Shown: one piece after another, positions 33,201 to 44,739 of the stretch
Position numbering within the stretch: the first letter of the stretch is position 1
Layout: each line of letters opens with the position of its first letter
Assembly (NCBI GenBank): GCA_934047225.1
Contig: OW203998.1
Coordinates: 16,135,280 to 16,199,279, forward strand
Direction: 5' to 3'
DNA from: Ypsolopha sequella
Lineage: Eukaryota > Arthropoda > Insecta > Lepidoptera > Ypsolophidae
Length of the DNA stretch: 64,000 bases
Made by a program: the position numbers and the translations under genes
Notes under the pieces: model-generated
Database searches by the model: none
The model's input: only the letters and a program-made list of their open reading frames with translations
Told to the model about the DNA's origin: nothing

Positions 33201-34074
33201 GTGCAAGATAGTAATAAAGTTGTATAAAAAAATGCATAATACAGAATAGCTATATATACAGGCTGTTAAGATGAAGTTGCGGAAGTCGAAAACTGACGAT
33301 AGTACTCACCCAGTAAATACACACATATATCTACATACGCACAAATAATGATTTCATACATACAATTTCAAACATATCTTTGTAATAAATGTTTAAATTA
33401 ACAATAATATATACTTGAAAGCTCTAAGTACAGGATAGCAGACAGAAGTCTGTAGGTATATGTATATAGGCATTTTAGATGTATGTTTAGGTATATATTT
33501 ATGTATATATATATATATATTTATTTATTTACTGAATTATATTTATTTATACTATATAGGCATTTGCATGTAAATTTTCTTCTTCTTCTTAAGAACACTT
33601 AAGGTGGACTTAATGCCAGAAGCATTTTCTCCCAGTCAACCCGACAGAAAGTACAAGAAAGTTACAGAGGCAGGACTGTATTGGAGTATGTAACGTGCTG
33701 AAACACTACAACCATAAAATAGTTTGTCATCTGACGTTCGATTGGCATGGATGACTATAGTCTCTGCCCCAGGCCAAGTTTTGTGAAAATTATCCAATAT
33801 TTCAGTCATTCAATCCAAGTTCAGACAAGTATTATTCATGAAATATTTTCAGGAACACGTATACTCTTGGATTATCGCCAGTGGACTGACATAGATTTGT
33901 TACTAGAGTAGAAAATTCAGTGTTCAGCCGCCTTAAGTCTTTGCATCGAGACAGATGATGGAATGGAGTCGCTATGTTTTTAGAACTAAATATGTTATTT
34001 GATGTAAAAATGTGCGTACTACTAAATCAGATATATGTAACTAATTACTATTTATTTTATTAATTACAATTTTG

Positions 34075-34190
34075 TACATAGATATTGAAAACACATGTTT
34101 ACATAGAGAACAGACATTCTGCACAAAGGCGGCACTTTTTGCTTATAAAAATATCTCCCAGGCAACCTTTGGATAGAAAGAAATATATTA
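34075..34190 (-). mobile_element. LINE 3' region fragment, same family
   Basis: On the minus strand AAGGTTGCCTGGGAGATATT then AAAAAGTGCCGCCTTTGTGC. It is more diverged than the 33.1 kb copy. Confidence 0.45.
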
Positions 34191-34203
34191 AAAAACGTTT
34201 ATA

Positions 34204-34409
34204 AATATATTATATTTAACTTTTACTAGCTTTTGATTAGTAGTGTTATTAAAACAATTAAAAAAATTATAATTCGATATATATTCGGCCCTCGGTATGG
34301 GGCCGTCATCAGTCGAATGTCAATTATATAAAAATATATCGAATTATATTTTTTTAAATTGTTTTAATAACACTACTAATCAAAAGCTAGTAAAAGTTAA
34401 ATATATTAA
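34204..34409. repeat. Foldback with ~80 bp arms and TTCGG...CATCAG core
   Basis: Arms 34204-34286 and 34329-34409 pair over about 80 bp (CTTTTACTAGCTTTTGATTA in the left arm). The centre holds CGGTATGGGGCCGTCATCAG, and the arms end in TCGATATATATTCGG. It is the clearest example that this core sits at the apex of a hairpin. Confidence 0.9.
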
Positions 34410-34672
34410 AAAAGGGATTCTTGTCATGACGTTAAAGTTTTTAATGAGTAATTTCAAGCTAATAAGGTAATAAATTAGACATTGATTAGCAACTTCTTTG
34501 AAATATGCAGACGGCGTCATTGTAAATACATAAATTATCTTAGGGGCTATTTAAACTAAACTTACATAATGCTAACATAAAACAATAATATTTTTGTAAA
34601 AGTTAGTATTTTTTTTTTGCTTAACATATACATACTTAAATAAAAATAAGGGCGGGATATTTAGATAAAGTT

Positions 34673-34996
34673 TTATTTCGACGAGTATTCGGGATGAAAA
34701 ATGTGCTTCACTTTGATCTTGAATAAGTTTACATTTCTTAACTTTTGTACAGAAAGCGGTAAATGGTTCCAGAGTCCTGCAGCATTAAAAGTAAATGAAT
34801 CATTGTAAAAACTTGTTTTCGCTCCTGGAAGTGCTAATTTTTTGCTATTGCACTGCCGCATCTCTCTGCAGTGATCGGAAAAGAAACTAAATCTTTCTCG
34901 CAAGTAACATAAAGCAGAGGAATTGTTAAGGACACCATGAAGAAGAGAAAGAATGTAAGCATTTCTGCGAAGACGAATGGGGACGAATTGAAACCC
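34673..34996 (-). pseudogene. LINE ORF2 C-terminal fragment
   Basis: Minus-strand reading from about 34996: QFVPIRLRRNAYILSLLHGV then LNNSSALCYLRERFSFF, TSFYNDSFTFNAAGLWNHLP and LSVQKLRNVNLFKIKVKHIF, with a stop at 34673. VPIRLRRNAYILSLL and AGLWNHLPLSVQ are typical of the end of CR1/jockey-like ORF2. The 3' untranslated region continues toward 34430. The 5' part is lost or frame-shifted beyond 35000. Confidence 0.75.
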
Positions 34997-35690
34997 ATAT
35001 TTTTAAAGAACGTCCCATTGACAGACATTGCTTTAATAATGCTATGTGGGTAAGAGTGCTTCAACAAATATGCATGCATGATTGTATAGGTACAATCAGT
35101 TGCAAATGACATAATGATAGTAGGCAAGTTACCACATAGCCAAGTGACCGTTTATGGGACAAAAGCGAGAAAACTTATATGAACAAAAAGAAGTCTCCAC
35201 GCCACTATTTTTCCCATGTAGGAGCATATGGCATCGGAGAACTGTCGGATTACGGCCGCCGCGGTCGGAAACTTTTATTCTTCTACGTTTTTGTATATTC
35301 ACTCGAAACCCCGGCTAGGTCGATGTCGCCAACGCTCAAGACTTCTCTCAATTCAAGCGAATTTGAAAGTTTTGGAGCAGTACTACCCAATATAATACTA
35401 AAAATACATAACCTTCTATAGTATTTAAAATAGTCGCTTAAATCCTTATTAATACGAATCTTTTTTTTTTTGAGATGTAACACAATTTTATTAAGTGTAT
35501 TGGCGTATATCTAGGTACCACCTACTTATTTTACCTAAAATTAGCACCTGCTTACAAAAATGCTGAAACGGACGTTATAAACTAGTCTTGAACTAAATTC
35601 GGATGAATATTTATTTTATTTTGTTTTACACTTTTAGCAAGACTTTCAACTTTATTAAAAACATAACCTAAAGAATTTATGACAGATAAC

Positions 35691-36091
35691 AAAATAGTAG
35701 TTTATGCTACAAGGGCGCAAAGGAATAAATTACGAGGACGATTTTAAAACACGAGCGTAGCGAGTGTTTTAAACGTAACCGAGTAATTTATTGCTCTTAC
35801 GCCCGTGTATCATACTACGTTTTTCAATGCATAGTGTGAGGAAATAAAACAAATATAATTTTGTGAACTTTAAATTGTAATTGGCTCAAAAGGACTGTAT
35901 CCAGAGCCGTTAAACAGTGGAAAAAAAAGTATGACATTTATGGTAAACAAGAAAAGCTGCAGGTTAGCCAACCATTGAAAAAAAAAATAATAATAATCAT
36001 AATCATAATAAAGCCCTAGGGCAAAATAATCGACTTTCTGTTCGGTTTTGATGCATAAAAAGTGGGCCTTTACGAGCACATGCATTGAAAA
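35691..36091 (-). repeat. Long-range inverted repeat, arm B (partner 23614-24009)
   Basis: It begins AAAATAGTAGTTTATGCTAC and ends ACGAGCACATGCATTGAAAA. It is about 401 bp, 11.7 kb from arm A and in reverse orientation, with few mismatches. The terminal hairpin is present in both arms. Confidence 0.9.
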
Positions 36092-36519
36092 GTAATTTAA
36101 AAGTCTCGACAAGTAGTAACAACTTGATTAATTGGATTTAATTAAATAAAAAATAAGAGTACATCAAAACTTGAAATACAAAAATACGAAAAATGCTTCT
36201 ATTTGAAGTTCATTTAAGGAAATAACTAGCAAATTATTCGGAAGTTAAAACTACTTGACACATTATAAATGTTAATTAAAATCTCCAACTAAGAAGTCGC
36301 CCCTGTTGATGACAAAGTAAACAAATCAATATCCATATCGCGTGCCAAATCGTTTAACCTATCGCATACTCGTCACAAGTATGATTTTTTTTCTTTAATT
36401 AGTTGATACTAACACCATACTATAATAACAATAATAACACCATATTTTATTTTAAGTTGAAAAATAATATCAGCTATGCTACGACGGTTACTAAGAGGTA
36501 TAAGGTGATGTTTTGACAG

Positions 36520-37310
36520 GATATGAGGTCAGTATTTTAAGATCTCATGCGGTAATTTATAATTCTGATAAAGTGTTTCTGAATTCTCTCTATCCTCGTA
36601 ATCTACACGTCATACATGAAAAGCGTATTCGAGATTGCTCTTAATAAATGCGCAGTAAAGAATTTTCAATGATTTGATATTTTTTAAGTTCCTTTTAGAA
36701 TCTCATGATGAAACCTAAAACCTTGTTTTCTTTAGAAACAATAGCAGTAATATGATCATCAAACAAAAGATTCGAATCATGTATGACCCCCAGATCCCTA
36801 ACATTACCAACCCTCTGCAAAGGGGTGAGATTTAAGTTTGTAATCGAAAGTAGTTACTGAATGCTTGCGGGTAAAAGTAATGCAGGAGCACTTGGAAGGA
36901 TTGAGATCTAGTTTATTCAGCAAACTGTAAGTCGATTCAGGTCATTTTGAAGTTCCAGGGCATCGTTCAGGGAAGCAATAGTTTTATAAATTTTCATATC
37001 ATTCACGACAGATAAAACATCAGTTTTGAAAACATCTGTCTTAAATGTCTGAGATAAACAAGATAAAAAGGAGAGGCCCTTATAAAGATCCCTGGGGAAC
37101 ACCGCTGGGAACTTTCACCCAACTGGATATGTAATTAGTCGATACTACAGCTTGTGATCGATTATCAATCTATGAAGTTAACCACCTCAAAAGGTTACCT
37201 CTAATTCCTGCCTTCCGTAATTTTAACAGTAATAATTTATGATCATTTCTGTCAAAAGCCTTGCTATAATCAGTATATATAACGTCCGCTTGAACACCAT
37301 TACAGTTGAA
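36520..37310 (-). pseudogene. LINE reverse transcriptase fragment
   Basis: On the minus strand: ADVIYTDYSKAFDRNDHKLL (RT motif A), LLLKLRKAGIRGNLLRWLTS, then WVKVPSGVPQGSL and GPLLFI (motif B), and VVNDMKIYKTI in place of the YADD-type motif. Stops and frame changes occur throughout, so it is dead. It is a jockey-like reverse transcriptase. It may or may not be the same insertion as 34673-34996, which has the same orientation 1.5 kb downstream. Confidence 0.8.
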
Positions 37311-38167
37311 ACAAAATAATTAAAAAGAATAAGATGAATGAATATTGAAACTTCCGAGTTGAAATCTCACTAGCAGTACCAACTATAATTTTAATGGGAT
37401 TTCTTAGTCAGTGAAATATTTGCAACAAACTGATGTTGTGTTTTAGTTCGGTAATATATATTTAGATATAATAGATCATACAATATATATTTTCCAAAAA
37501 AAACAGCGGACTTACAACAGGCAAACTTACAACATAATTGTTCTAATTAAAAAATAATAATTGTTGTATCAACATAACGGCGTGATTTAGTAACAAACAC
37601 CCATTGAAACATCTAAACTTTGACTTTATAGCTACTTAGTACTTTACTATATACTAAGGAGGAATAACTTGGGCTGTTATGGTAACTCTATTTCACCGAG
37701 AACTCCGGAACAGTTGTAAAAAGCAGAAAATTTAAGCAACTACGTTTTTATAAGGTTTTCTGTGGTATTAACAAATCCATTCTTGTTCCTGCATTCAGAA
37801 CGAGGTTGGATCAGAACGGTTTAGAATAACACCGGCGGATTTTCGGACATATTTTGTCGTATATATTTTTCACAACATTGTAAATTTTTCTTCTTCGTGT
37901 TTCCAGCTTTCCTGTAATAGTTACAAAGCATATAAGTACCTACCTAATGTTTTATTAAACATAATTCTTTTATCTTTGAATAAGTATTTTGTGAATTTTA
38001 GTCAACAAAGACCGAAAGTTGAATGTGTTGTGATTGTCGGCACTCGTACTTTTCAAGAAACTTTTGTATGTACTCTGCCTAATCGGTTTCGTATAATAGC
38101 ATTATCACGAATTTACTTTATTAAACTTGTATGCGAGTATAATTATGTATGTAATATAAATTATACT

Positions 38168-38256
38168 TTTATACGTACATATCATGTATATATAAATAAT
38201 ATCATGTATATAATAATCATGTATATATCATGTATATATAATATCATGTATATATC
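38168..38256 (+). repeat. ATCATGTATATA-type tandem patch
   Basis: Words ATCATGTATATATAATA and shorter variants repeat about six times. The patch fills the space between the left target duplication and the first LINE-like sequence. Confidence 0.8.
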
Positions 38257-38258
38257 AA

Positions 38259-38954
38259 GTGGATTGTAATTTGCTTTTGCAGGGGTCCAAGCTGGAGTTA
38301 GTTAACGAAACTAAGTTTTTGGGCATTACGGTAGACTCTCGTCTTCAGTGGGGTCCCCACATAGAAGCCCTATGTGGTAGACTTAGTTCGGCCGCATACG
38401 CTGTTAGATGCATAAGGCAAATTACTGATGTAGATACTGCTAGACTAGTCTATTTTAGTTACTTTCACAGCATTATGTCATACGGCATGCTGTTATGGGG
38501 TAGAGCCGCGGATACAGACGCAGTCTTTGTTTTGCAGAAGAGAGCAATTCGGGCTATTTATAATATGAAGCACCGGGATTCATTAAGAGAAAAGTTCAAA
38601 GAAATTAATATATTAACTGTTCCTTGTGAATATATTTACCAAGTCCTTAGATATGTTAGAAAAAATGTTGAGTCTCTCCCAAGGCTTGGTGAGCAACATT
38701 GTAAGGAAACCAGAAATAAGTATAAACTGGCTTTTCCAAAAATCAGACTCGCCAAGGTGAGTACCTCTTTCGTAGGACATGGTATAAGATTTTACAATAA
38801 ACTTCCAAAAGAGGTCCTTACTTTGTCAGAGAATAAGTTTAAACAGTATATTAAGCAGGGCCTACTGAAAAAGGCATATTATAAAATAAATGAATATTTG
38901 GATGATGGTGAAGCATGGTGTTATAGTGATACTAATTTTAATGATAATAGGTAA
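38259..38954 (+). CDS. LINE ORF2 C-terminal part, open
   Basis: A 231-residue frame (opening with GTG, no true start because of truncation) reads KFLGITVDSRLQWGPHIEAL, LSSAAYAVRCIRQITDVDTA, YGMLLWG, VLQKRAIRAIYNM and FVGHGIRFYNKLPKEV. FLGITVDSRLQW is the block after the RT catalytic motif, and LQKRAIRAI is the conserved post-RT region of CR1/jockey-like elements. No stop interrupts it. The catalytic motifs lie in the lost 5' part, so it cannot act alone. It ends at 38954 and is followed by a ~600 bp 3' untranslated region. Confidence 0.85.
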   Translation: MDCNLLLQGSKLELVNETKFLGITVDSRLQWGPHIEALCGRLSSAAYAVRCIRQITDVDTARLVYFSYFHSIMSYGMLLWGRAADTDAVFVLQKRAIRAIYNMKHRDSLREKFKEINILTVPCEYIYQVLRYVRKNVESLPRLGEQHCKETRNKYKLAFPKIRLAKVSTSFVGHGIRFYNKLPKEVLTLSENKFKQYIKQGLLKKAYYKINEYLDDGEAWCYSDTNFNDNR

Positions 38955-39298
38955 TAATTTAATTAATTAATATAATTTCCTAACTTTTGATTCCTCTTAA
39001 GAGTTAACATTAATTAATTACAGACTGTAAAAGGAAATAGACTATATGAGACAGGTAGGCAAAGATATATATGTTTTTCTTTTTTCATTAACCTGAATTC
39101 CTGCTGTCTTGTATTTTCTTATCCCTTGGTTAAAGTAGATATAAGTAATTCAATGTATAGTTTAAGTTTATGTTAAAAAAAAAGACATGATCTTGCCAAG
39201 TTTCTTGCCCGTTCTTCTTAGCAAGACTAATCGAATGGGTGGAGGTAGGCATGTATTTATATATGTAACCTATTACTATGTAGTACATAGGATGGGAT

Positions 39299-39405
39299 TT
39301 GGTCGGCCGCCTGGATTCGTGCTGGGGGCTCGGTTGGTGATCATTGAACCTTGTTCCTGGTCCCTGGCCGGGTCTCCGGTATGGGTTCGGGCGGTTGATT
39401 GGATT
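39299..39405 (+). repeat. Palindromic module in the LINE 3' region
   Basis: GGCCGCCTGGATTCGTGCTG ... CGGTTGGTGATCA is mirrored imperfectly by GGGTCTCCGGTATGGGTTCG. It is related to 22035-22155 and to the arms at 10769 and 50727. Confidence 0.7.
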
Positions 39406-39680
39406 TCACCTTGTATAATAATATTTTACCACACATTTAATCTAAGTAGTTCATGTACATTTATTATTTTATTACATATATTTTTATAAGATTAAAATTT
39501 GACTTGTGAAACGTGTATTATATATACCTACTTTGCAAAATAAACTTTTTGAATTTTGAATTTGAATTTGAATAATTTACTTTATTAAACTTGCTATTAT
39601 TGCGAAACCGGTTTGATAAAATAGATTACGACAGAATATTTGTGGAAAATATAAATATAAGATATATTTATACATCGTCA

Positions 39681-40029
39681 GGACATGAATCCCCGAGGGG
39701 GTGTCAGAGGTATTCCAAGTGTGAACTGTGAAATGCAAGTCACAGTCCATACTCGGTACACCCGCGTTTCACCGACGATTATTATGTCCCAAAGTGATGA
39801 GTGGTGAGCCCTATTGCCGTACTTCGGGCACAAATATAGGTTTTTTAGGGCATGCAGGTTTCCATATGATGTTTTCCTTCACACTTCAGCAAGTGGTAAG
39901 TAAAAACAAATACTATACATAAATTAATAAATATATATTCCGAAAAACTCATTGGTGCATGCCCAACCGGGGATCGAACCTGTATTTCAAGTTTGAGAGG
40001 CCAGCGTTCTACCCCTGGGCTACCGCTGA
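39681..40029 (-). mobile_element. tRNA-headed SINE, ~350 bp
   Basis: On the minus strand it starts GCGGTAGCCCAGGGGTAGAA (A box) and ACAGGTTCGATCCCCGG (B box). It continues through CACTTGCTGAAGTGTGAAGG and ends GGGGATTCATGTCC. It aligns along its full length with the plus-strand copy at 62791-63128. Confidence 0.85.
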
Positions 40030-40264
40030 TTATAACAAAGAAACCCATTTACCACCATAAAAACCAAGGGCTGTCTGACCGCTTTTGTAGGACATATTTA
40101 GTGACGTGACGACTGAAGGGCGTAAATAAAATGGGCAACACAAAATAATGGTGAGCAAAAATGAAATTTTAGTTCAATTATTTAATATAAATATATCTCT
40201 TAATGCAACATAAATTAAATACATAAAAATTCCTAATTGTTTAATGTGAAAAATATATAACCCT

Positions 40265-40980
40265 TAACAGGACACCTGACGCTAGAACATCAACAACACC
40301 AGGTTTTTAAGGGTTCATTGGACGAAACTAGGTCTCTGCTCATATTGAAGAAAATATATTTGATTTATCGATCTTTTATCTAGGGATTCCACTTATAAAC
40401 AATTTTTTAAGATTTATACTTTTGTCAAAAAAAAATATTTTCCACCCTATTTTTTTTGGTTTTCAAACGTTCGTTTCAATAACGCGGTTAAGAGATCAAC
40501 TTAACTTTTTTTATAAAATAGGCAAAAGAAATATGAAGAGATGTTACCTAAATCCAATATTTTTTTCCCTACAAAATATTTTAGTATTAGCTAAAGACAT
40601 ACCAATTTGCTGTTTCGCTGCGTGATTACTAGTAAGTAATACGCGTCCAAAAACAAGAGGCCAAAGAGCCAACATTTATACTCGTATGTTACGCGATTAT
40701 TCGCGTCTATGAAAAGCAAATTAGGTCTTTGCCATTAAACTTATTGTGCTGGACGGGTAATCAAAAAAGTTGCTAGAGTATGCCATCCTCTGTGACCTGA
40801 CATCTCATAGACACCGTTTCAGACAATATGAAAAGGGTTGCAGTCAATATAACAATGCCAAAGACCTTATTTGCTTTTGAAAGAAGCGATTATATGTTGG
40901 CTCATTGCTCTCTTTTTCTTGTACGCGCAATACTATGACCACGTAGAAAAAGAACAAATTGGTGTTTTTCAAAAAGCTCT
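40265..40980 (-). repeat. Dispersed repeat, copy 2, with a second inverted piece
   Basis: 40265-40795 is the reverse complement of 6985-7490. At 40850-40975 CAATGCCAAAGACCTTATTT and AGCGATTATATGTTGGCTC repeat part of it in the opposite direction, so 40560-40975 is an interrupted foldback. Copy 1 lacks the second piece. Confidence 0.8.
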
Positions 40981-41739
40981 CAAACATCCCTTACAACGTT
41001 TTGTGATATAAAAACCTAATGAGTTTGTCTTTTAAAAAAAGTCGAGCGCAGTTCTTTTAGCTAAACTTAAATGTCAAACAAAATAATTTCCCTGCAGAAA
41101 AGCTTTATAAAGCGGAGGGTCATTATACGCTTGTTGAGCTAACGTTACACGTGCAAAACCACTAAGGTATGAGATGTACGGAACCTTTGCTTATTTATGA
41201 GTAGTCAGTGTACGTCAGTGCCGTATTTGGTATTTTTGTTAAATTAAGAAGGTAAGAACTGGTCAAGTGCGAGTAGTACTAAGTAAGTAAGTAAGTTACA
41301 CTTGAACATAAAATACAATCTTACCATTACAAATAATAGTTCAGTAAATAAGCTGGAAAAAACTGTAAAATGTGGAAAAGTGGTGGAACAGCACCTATTT
41401 GAAAAATTCCTTTTTTCACTTGTTCCCTGGACCCTCAGAAACATTCATCAGCATTTACTTTTGACCTCTGTATTACCTCCTATAATGAGAAATTTAGGGG
41501 GGTTTGACCAAAAAGGAACATTTGGGGGAATTTGAACTACCCAAAGCTTCCCAAAAAGCAAATGTCATAAAAATATATAAAATTAATATTTCGCCTTGGA
41601 AATGTATTCTAGGGTTTTATTGGTTTGCAGATCACAAATTCAAGACCCAAATTGAGGTATTCTATATTCTAGTATGGATTCATGCTATTTTTGTGATGAA
41701 AATTCAATATATGGAAATTTTGCTGCAGAAATATGCTCT
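40981..41739. other. No recognisable gene
   Basis: AT-rich with a short AAGT run near 41280. Open frames at 41302-41752 have no recognisable motif. Confidence 0.4.
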
Positions 41740-41789
41740 AGGGGTTTTTTAGGTCGCTGATCATCACAATTCTAAGGTCCGAATAGAGT

Positions 41790-42130
41790 TTTTGACGTTT
41801 TCTCCTTTTATGCAGAGGAATAACAGTGGCCAGTTTGAAATAGTCTGAAAATGTGCCATTATAGTATCCTTTAATGGTAGACAGTACTTCTTCGACATAA
41901 ACAGGAGATAAGAATGAATTGGGATATTTCGTTGTTGAGATTACATATGTCATTAGTTATGTCTTCTTCTATTAAGGCGAGTCAGTGTAGATTGGGCAAG
42001 TTCTTGCCTATATTGCAGGAATATGTGTTTACTTTATTAACGGATTCCACATTGCTAATTTTACCTCCTAAAAGTCAGATTTCAGCACTTTTTGACTCTT
42101 TTTCAAAGTCCGCTGCTTCTTTCACTTTAT
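41790..42130 (-). pseudogene. Decayed LINE reverse transcriptase N-terminal fragment
   Basis: On the minus strand QFILISCL/NSFLSPVYVEEVLSTIKG is followed by GTFSDYFKLATVIPLHKR. FFLxPVxxEEVLxxI and FPxxFKLAxVxPxHK are the blocks that open LINE reverse transcriptases. The stretch normally between them is deleted, and stops lie on both sides. Confidence 0.6.
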
Positions 42131-42589
42131 TTTAAGTTTTTCGAGAGTTGCATTTATTATGTTCTATTTTTTTACCAAAATAAAGATCACGGGTAGCTTT
42201 GGTTGCTATTTTACAATTTTTATCTTCATAATGATAAGAGATATATAGTGATTTAGGTGTTCAAACTAATATGATGAGAACATGAATATTACAAAATGAA
42301 ATATTTTGTTAAAATATCTAAAATTTAAGCTTTTGTCTGGGGGAAATTATTTATGTTATTTGAAGCTTTTCAAAGAATTTGTGCATGAGGACTTGAATTT
42401 TTTTTGCCTATCCTGACAATTACCTGTCTGCAATTTTTTGCTGATTTGATGATTAAAGAGTATATACGTAAACATACAAGATAGCAGTTGAGAAATAATG
42501 ATGGATGTATATTTTTATTGATATATGATACATGAAAAATATACCTTTATCATTTTTAAATTATCCACACAGCAAATTTGAACCGACAG

Positions 42590-43260
42590 AGAAATTATTG
42601 TAAGCCCCAACGCCTCCGTTGATTGCGGTACGAAGGCATAGCTTGTTCAATTCGTCAGCAATAAGAAGGACGCTCCTGAAACAAAACTCAATCGCTCTCC
42701 ATCGCAATCAGTGCCAATCCGCAATGCGTACAACCCCCGATGCCATAACGCTCATAAGTTTGCTGCTTTAAATAATTGAACTGTACCCCCTGGAGCCCCC
42801 GATCCGTCTCTGTCCACACCGCAGCCCCTGCCGAGACTTGGATTAATGGGTGACGTAATTAAAGTAGTAAACGGCAGGTGTGCCTCTTTATCCTTCCGCA
42901 TGCTAGTCGACCACATGTGAAAGTACCCTTTATGTAGAACACATACCGTTATGTCATGTTTTACAATATAAGAGCTGTGTACTTAGATGTTTGAAATAAA
43001 ACGGTTAATGTCGCACATCAGAAGAACTCAACTCACTTAAGCAACCGTCGTACCGGGATTGAGAGAAGCGACAGAAGTGCCATTCGTCAGTTACCGACTT
43101 CCGGAGATTTTGCAAAAAGTCTCTGGACAAAGTGATTAACACCTCGCTTACTTTCACTCTCCCTCTCTCTGGGCGAGCGCTCTTCCTTATATGTATCACC
43201 GACTATACCATTAGCAGGTAGTAGGGAGCAGCGTTAGCCCAAATGTGTGCATGACCTGTC
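42590..43260. other. Low-repeat, GC-richer stretch without identified gene
   Basis: Unlike most of the window, I find no repeat core here, and base composition is closer to even (for example CCCCTGGAGCCCCCGATCCG). Frames are short on both strands. It could hold regulatory or untranslated exon sequence of a neighbouring gene; nothing proves this. Confidence 0.35.
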
Positions 43261-43265
43261 CTTAG

Positions 43266-43409
43266 TGGTCTAAGAGGCGCTGAGTAAAAAAATAACTCGT
43301 TTTAGAGTGAGAAGTTGACACAAGTAACTGAAACTAGATTTAAATAACAGAGAAGCAAACCATTTCCATGTCAAAATGAGTTATTTTTTGTTCAGCGCCT
43401 CTTAGACCA
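43266..43409. mobile_element. Small foldback MITE, TGGTCTAAGAGGCGCTGA ends
   Basis: Arms 43266-43303 and 43372-43409 are ~38 bp and nearly perfect. Internal sequence is 68 bp. The flanks suggest at most a TA duplication. Confidence 0.85.
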
Positions 43410-44739
43410 TAGTTGCTTAGAACAAATTAATTTACCTCTAGGCTAGCTACGACGGGGAACCAAATTAATTCCTAAAAAGACGTCGATATAAGTTATCTAA
43501 ATCTGCATTACGTTTAGCACTTCATGACTAAAGGTTTTCGTAATGTAAGGTAGCTTACCCCATAGAATCATACTGTCAAGGTTGCTTATTTAAATTCATA
43601 GAAACAGCATTATTTTTAAAAAGAAAAGTTTTTATAAACAACGTCAATTTATATCTTAAATTTAAAATATTGCTAGAAGCGGCCGTTTTTAGCAAATGTT
43701 AAAGTGTTAGCTCGTTGAAGACTGGTTAAAAGATTTTTTTTCGAAACTTGCAGCAATGTATTAAATCAAAACAAATTGATATCTTTAAAATTTACACGTG
43801 AAATCAGACGCGCCACAGCTTTTACGAAAACCTCATTCTGAAAACGTAACTTTACCATTGACATAATAAAAAGACTGACGGATTTTCGCTAACCAATAAC
43901 TGAAGCACCCACAGTATGCCGATCCGCTTGTACGCACGAGCTCGGCACGCACCCATTCGCATCATAGTAAGCCAATTTCCACAGTAAGTCCACTCACACA
44001 ACAAACCGCCGCCATTGCTATGCTTCAGTAGTTACTTAGCTGCGACTTCGTCCGCCTTTTTTTTTCCATCAATGATCGTTACTTATACCTATTTACGAAA
44101 ACATCTTCAAACAGCCCACGTAAATAAACCCTAGAAGCTCCTACGATGAGGTAATTGACACCTGAAATGACAAAGGAAAAGATTACTACGTACAGGTCAC
44201 GGCAGTAAATAATGCACATCGTACCGTAGCGTCATCTCTGTCGCACGTAGCACTAACAGTCCAGTGAGAGAGACGACGCTCTACAAAGCCGAAGATAGCC
44301 GACTGCCGCGGCCTGTACAATTTATTGGGCAGTTACCTCTGTTCTAAATCCGTGGCAATTACTTTCCGATCCTACGGGTAGCTTAAAAAAGTTCAATTTT
44401 AACATCCGCCTTAAAAAATACTGTACCAGCTTCCAAGTAAGAAAATACAATATACTCGTAGTTATAAAGAGTTCCGCAAACAAAGCCTTTGAGTCTAAGA
44501 TTATTTTATATTACGTCTATTAAAAATCAATAAACTGACAACTTATTCATAAAGATATTGGTATATTGTAAAATTATATGACTTTCAAGCATAAAATATA
44601 AATATAAAATTACTTACTGTTAAATTTAATTTAGTTTACTGATTGAAAAGTTAAATATTATGGCTGATCCCAACAGGGCTCTTATTTAATAAGTTTGTAA
44701 AAATGTATCAGTGGATGATTTTTTATCGGCATTTATAGG
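43410..44739. other. No recognisable gene
   Basis: Moderate-GC patches at 43900-44350 alternate with AT-rich DNA. No frame or repeat is recognised. Confidence 0.4.

Larger units (their letters stand above)
38110..39593 (+). mobile_element. 5'-truncated LINE with 20 bp target duplication
   Basis: AATTTACTTTATTAAACTTG occurs at 38110-38129 and again at 39574-39593, directly after a TTTGAATTTGAA tail. Between them lie an AT-rich tandem patch (38168-38256), the end of a reverse-transcriptase-type ORF, a 3' untranslated region and AATAAAC. A long duplication plus a short-repeat tail is the mark of target-primed reverse transcription. Confidence 0.9.
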
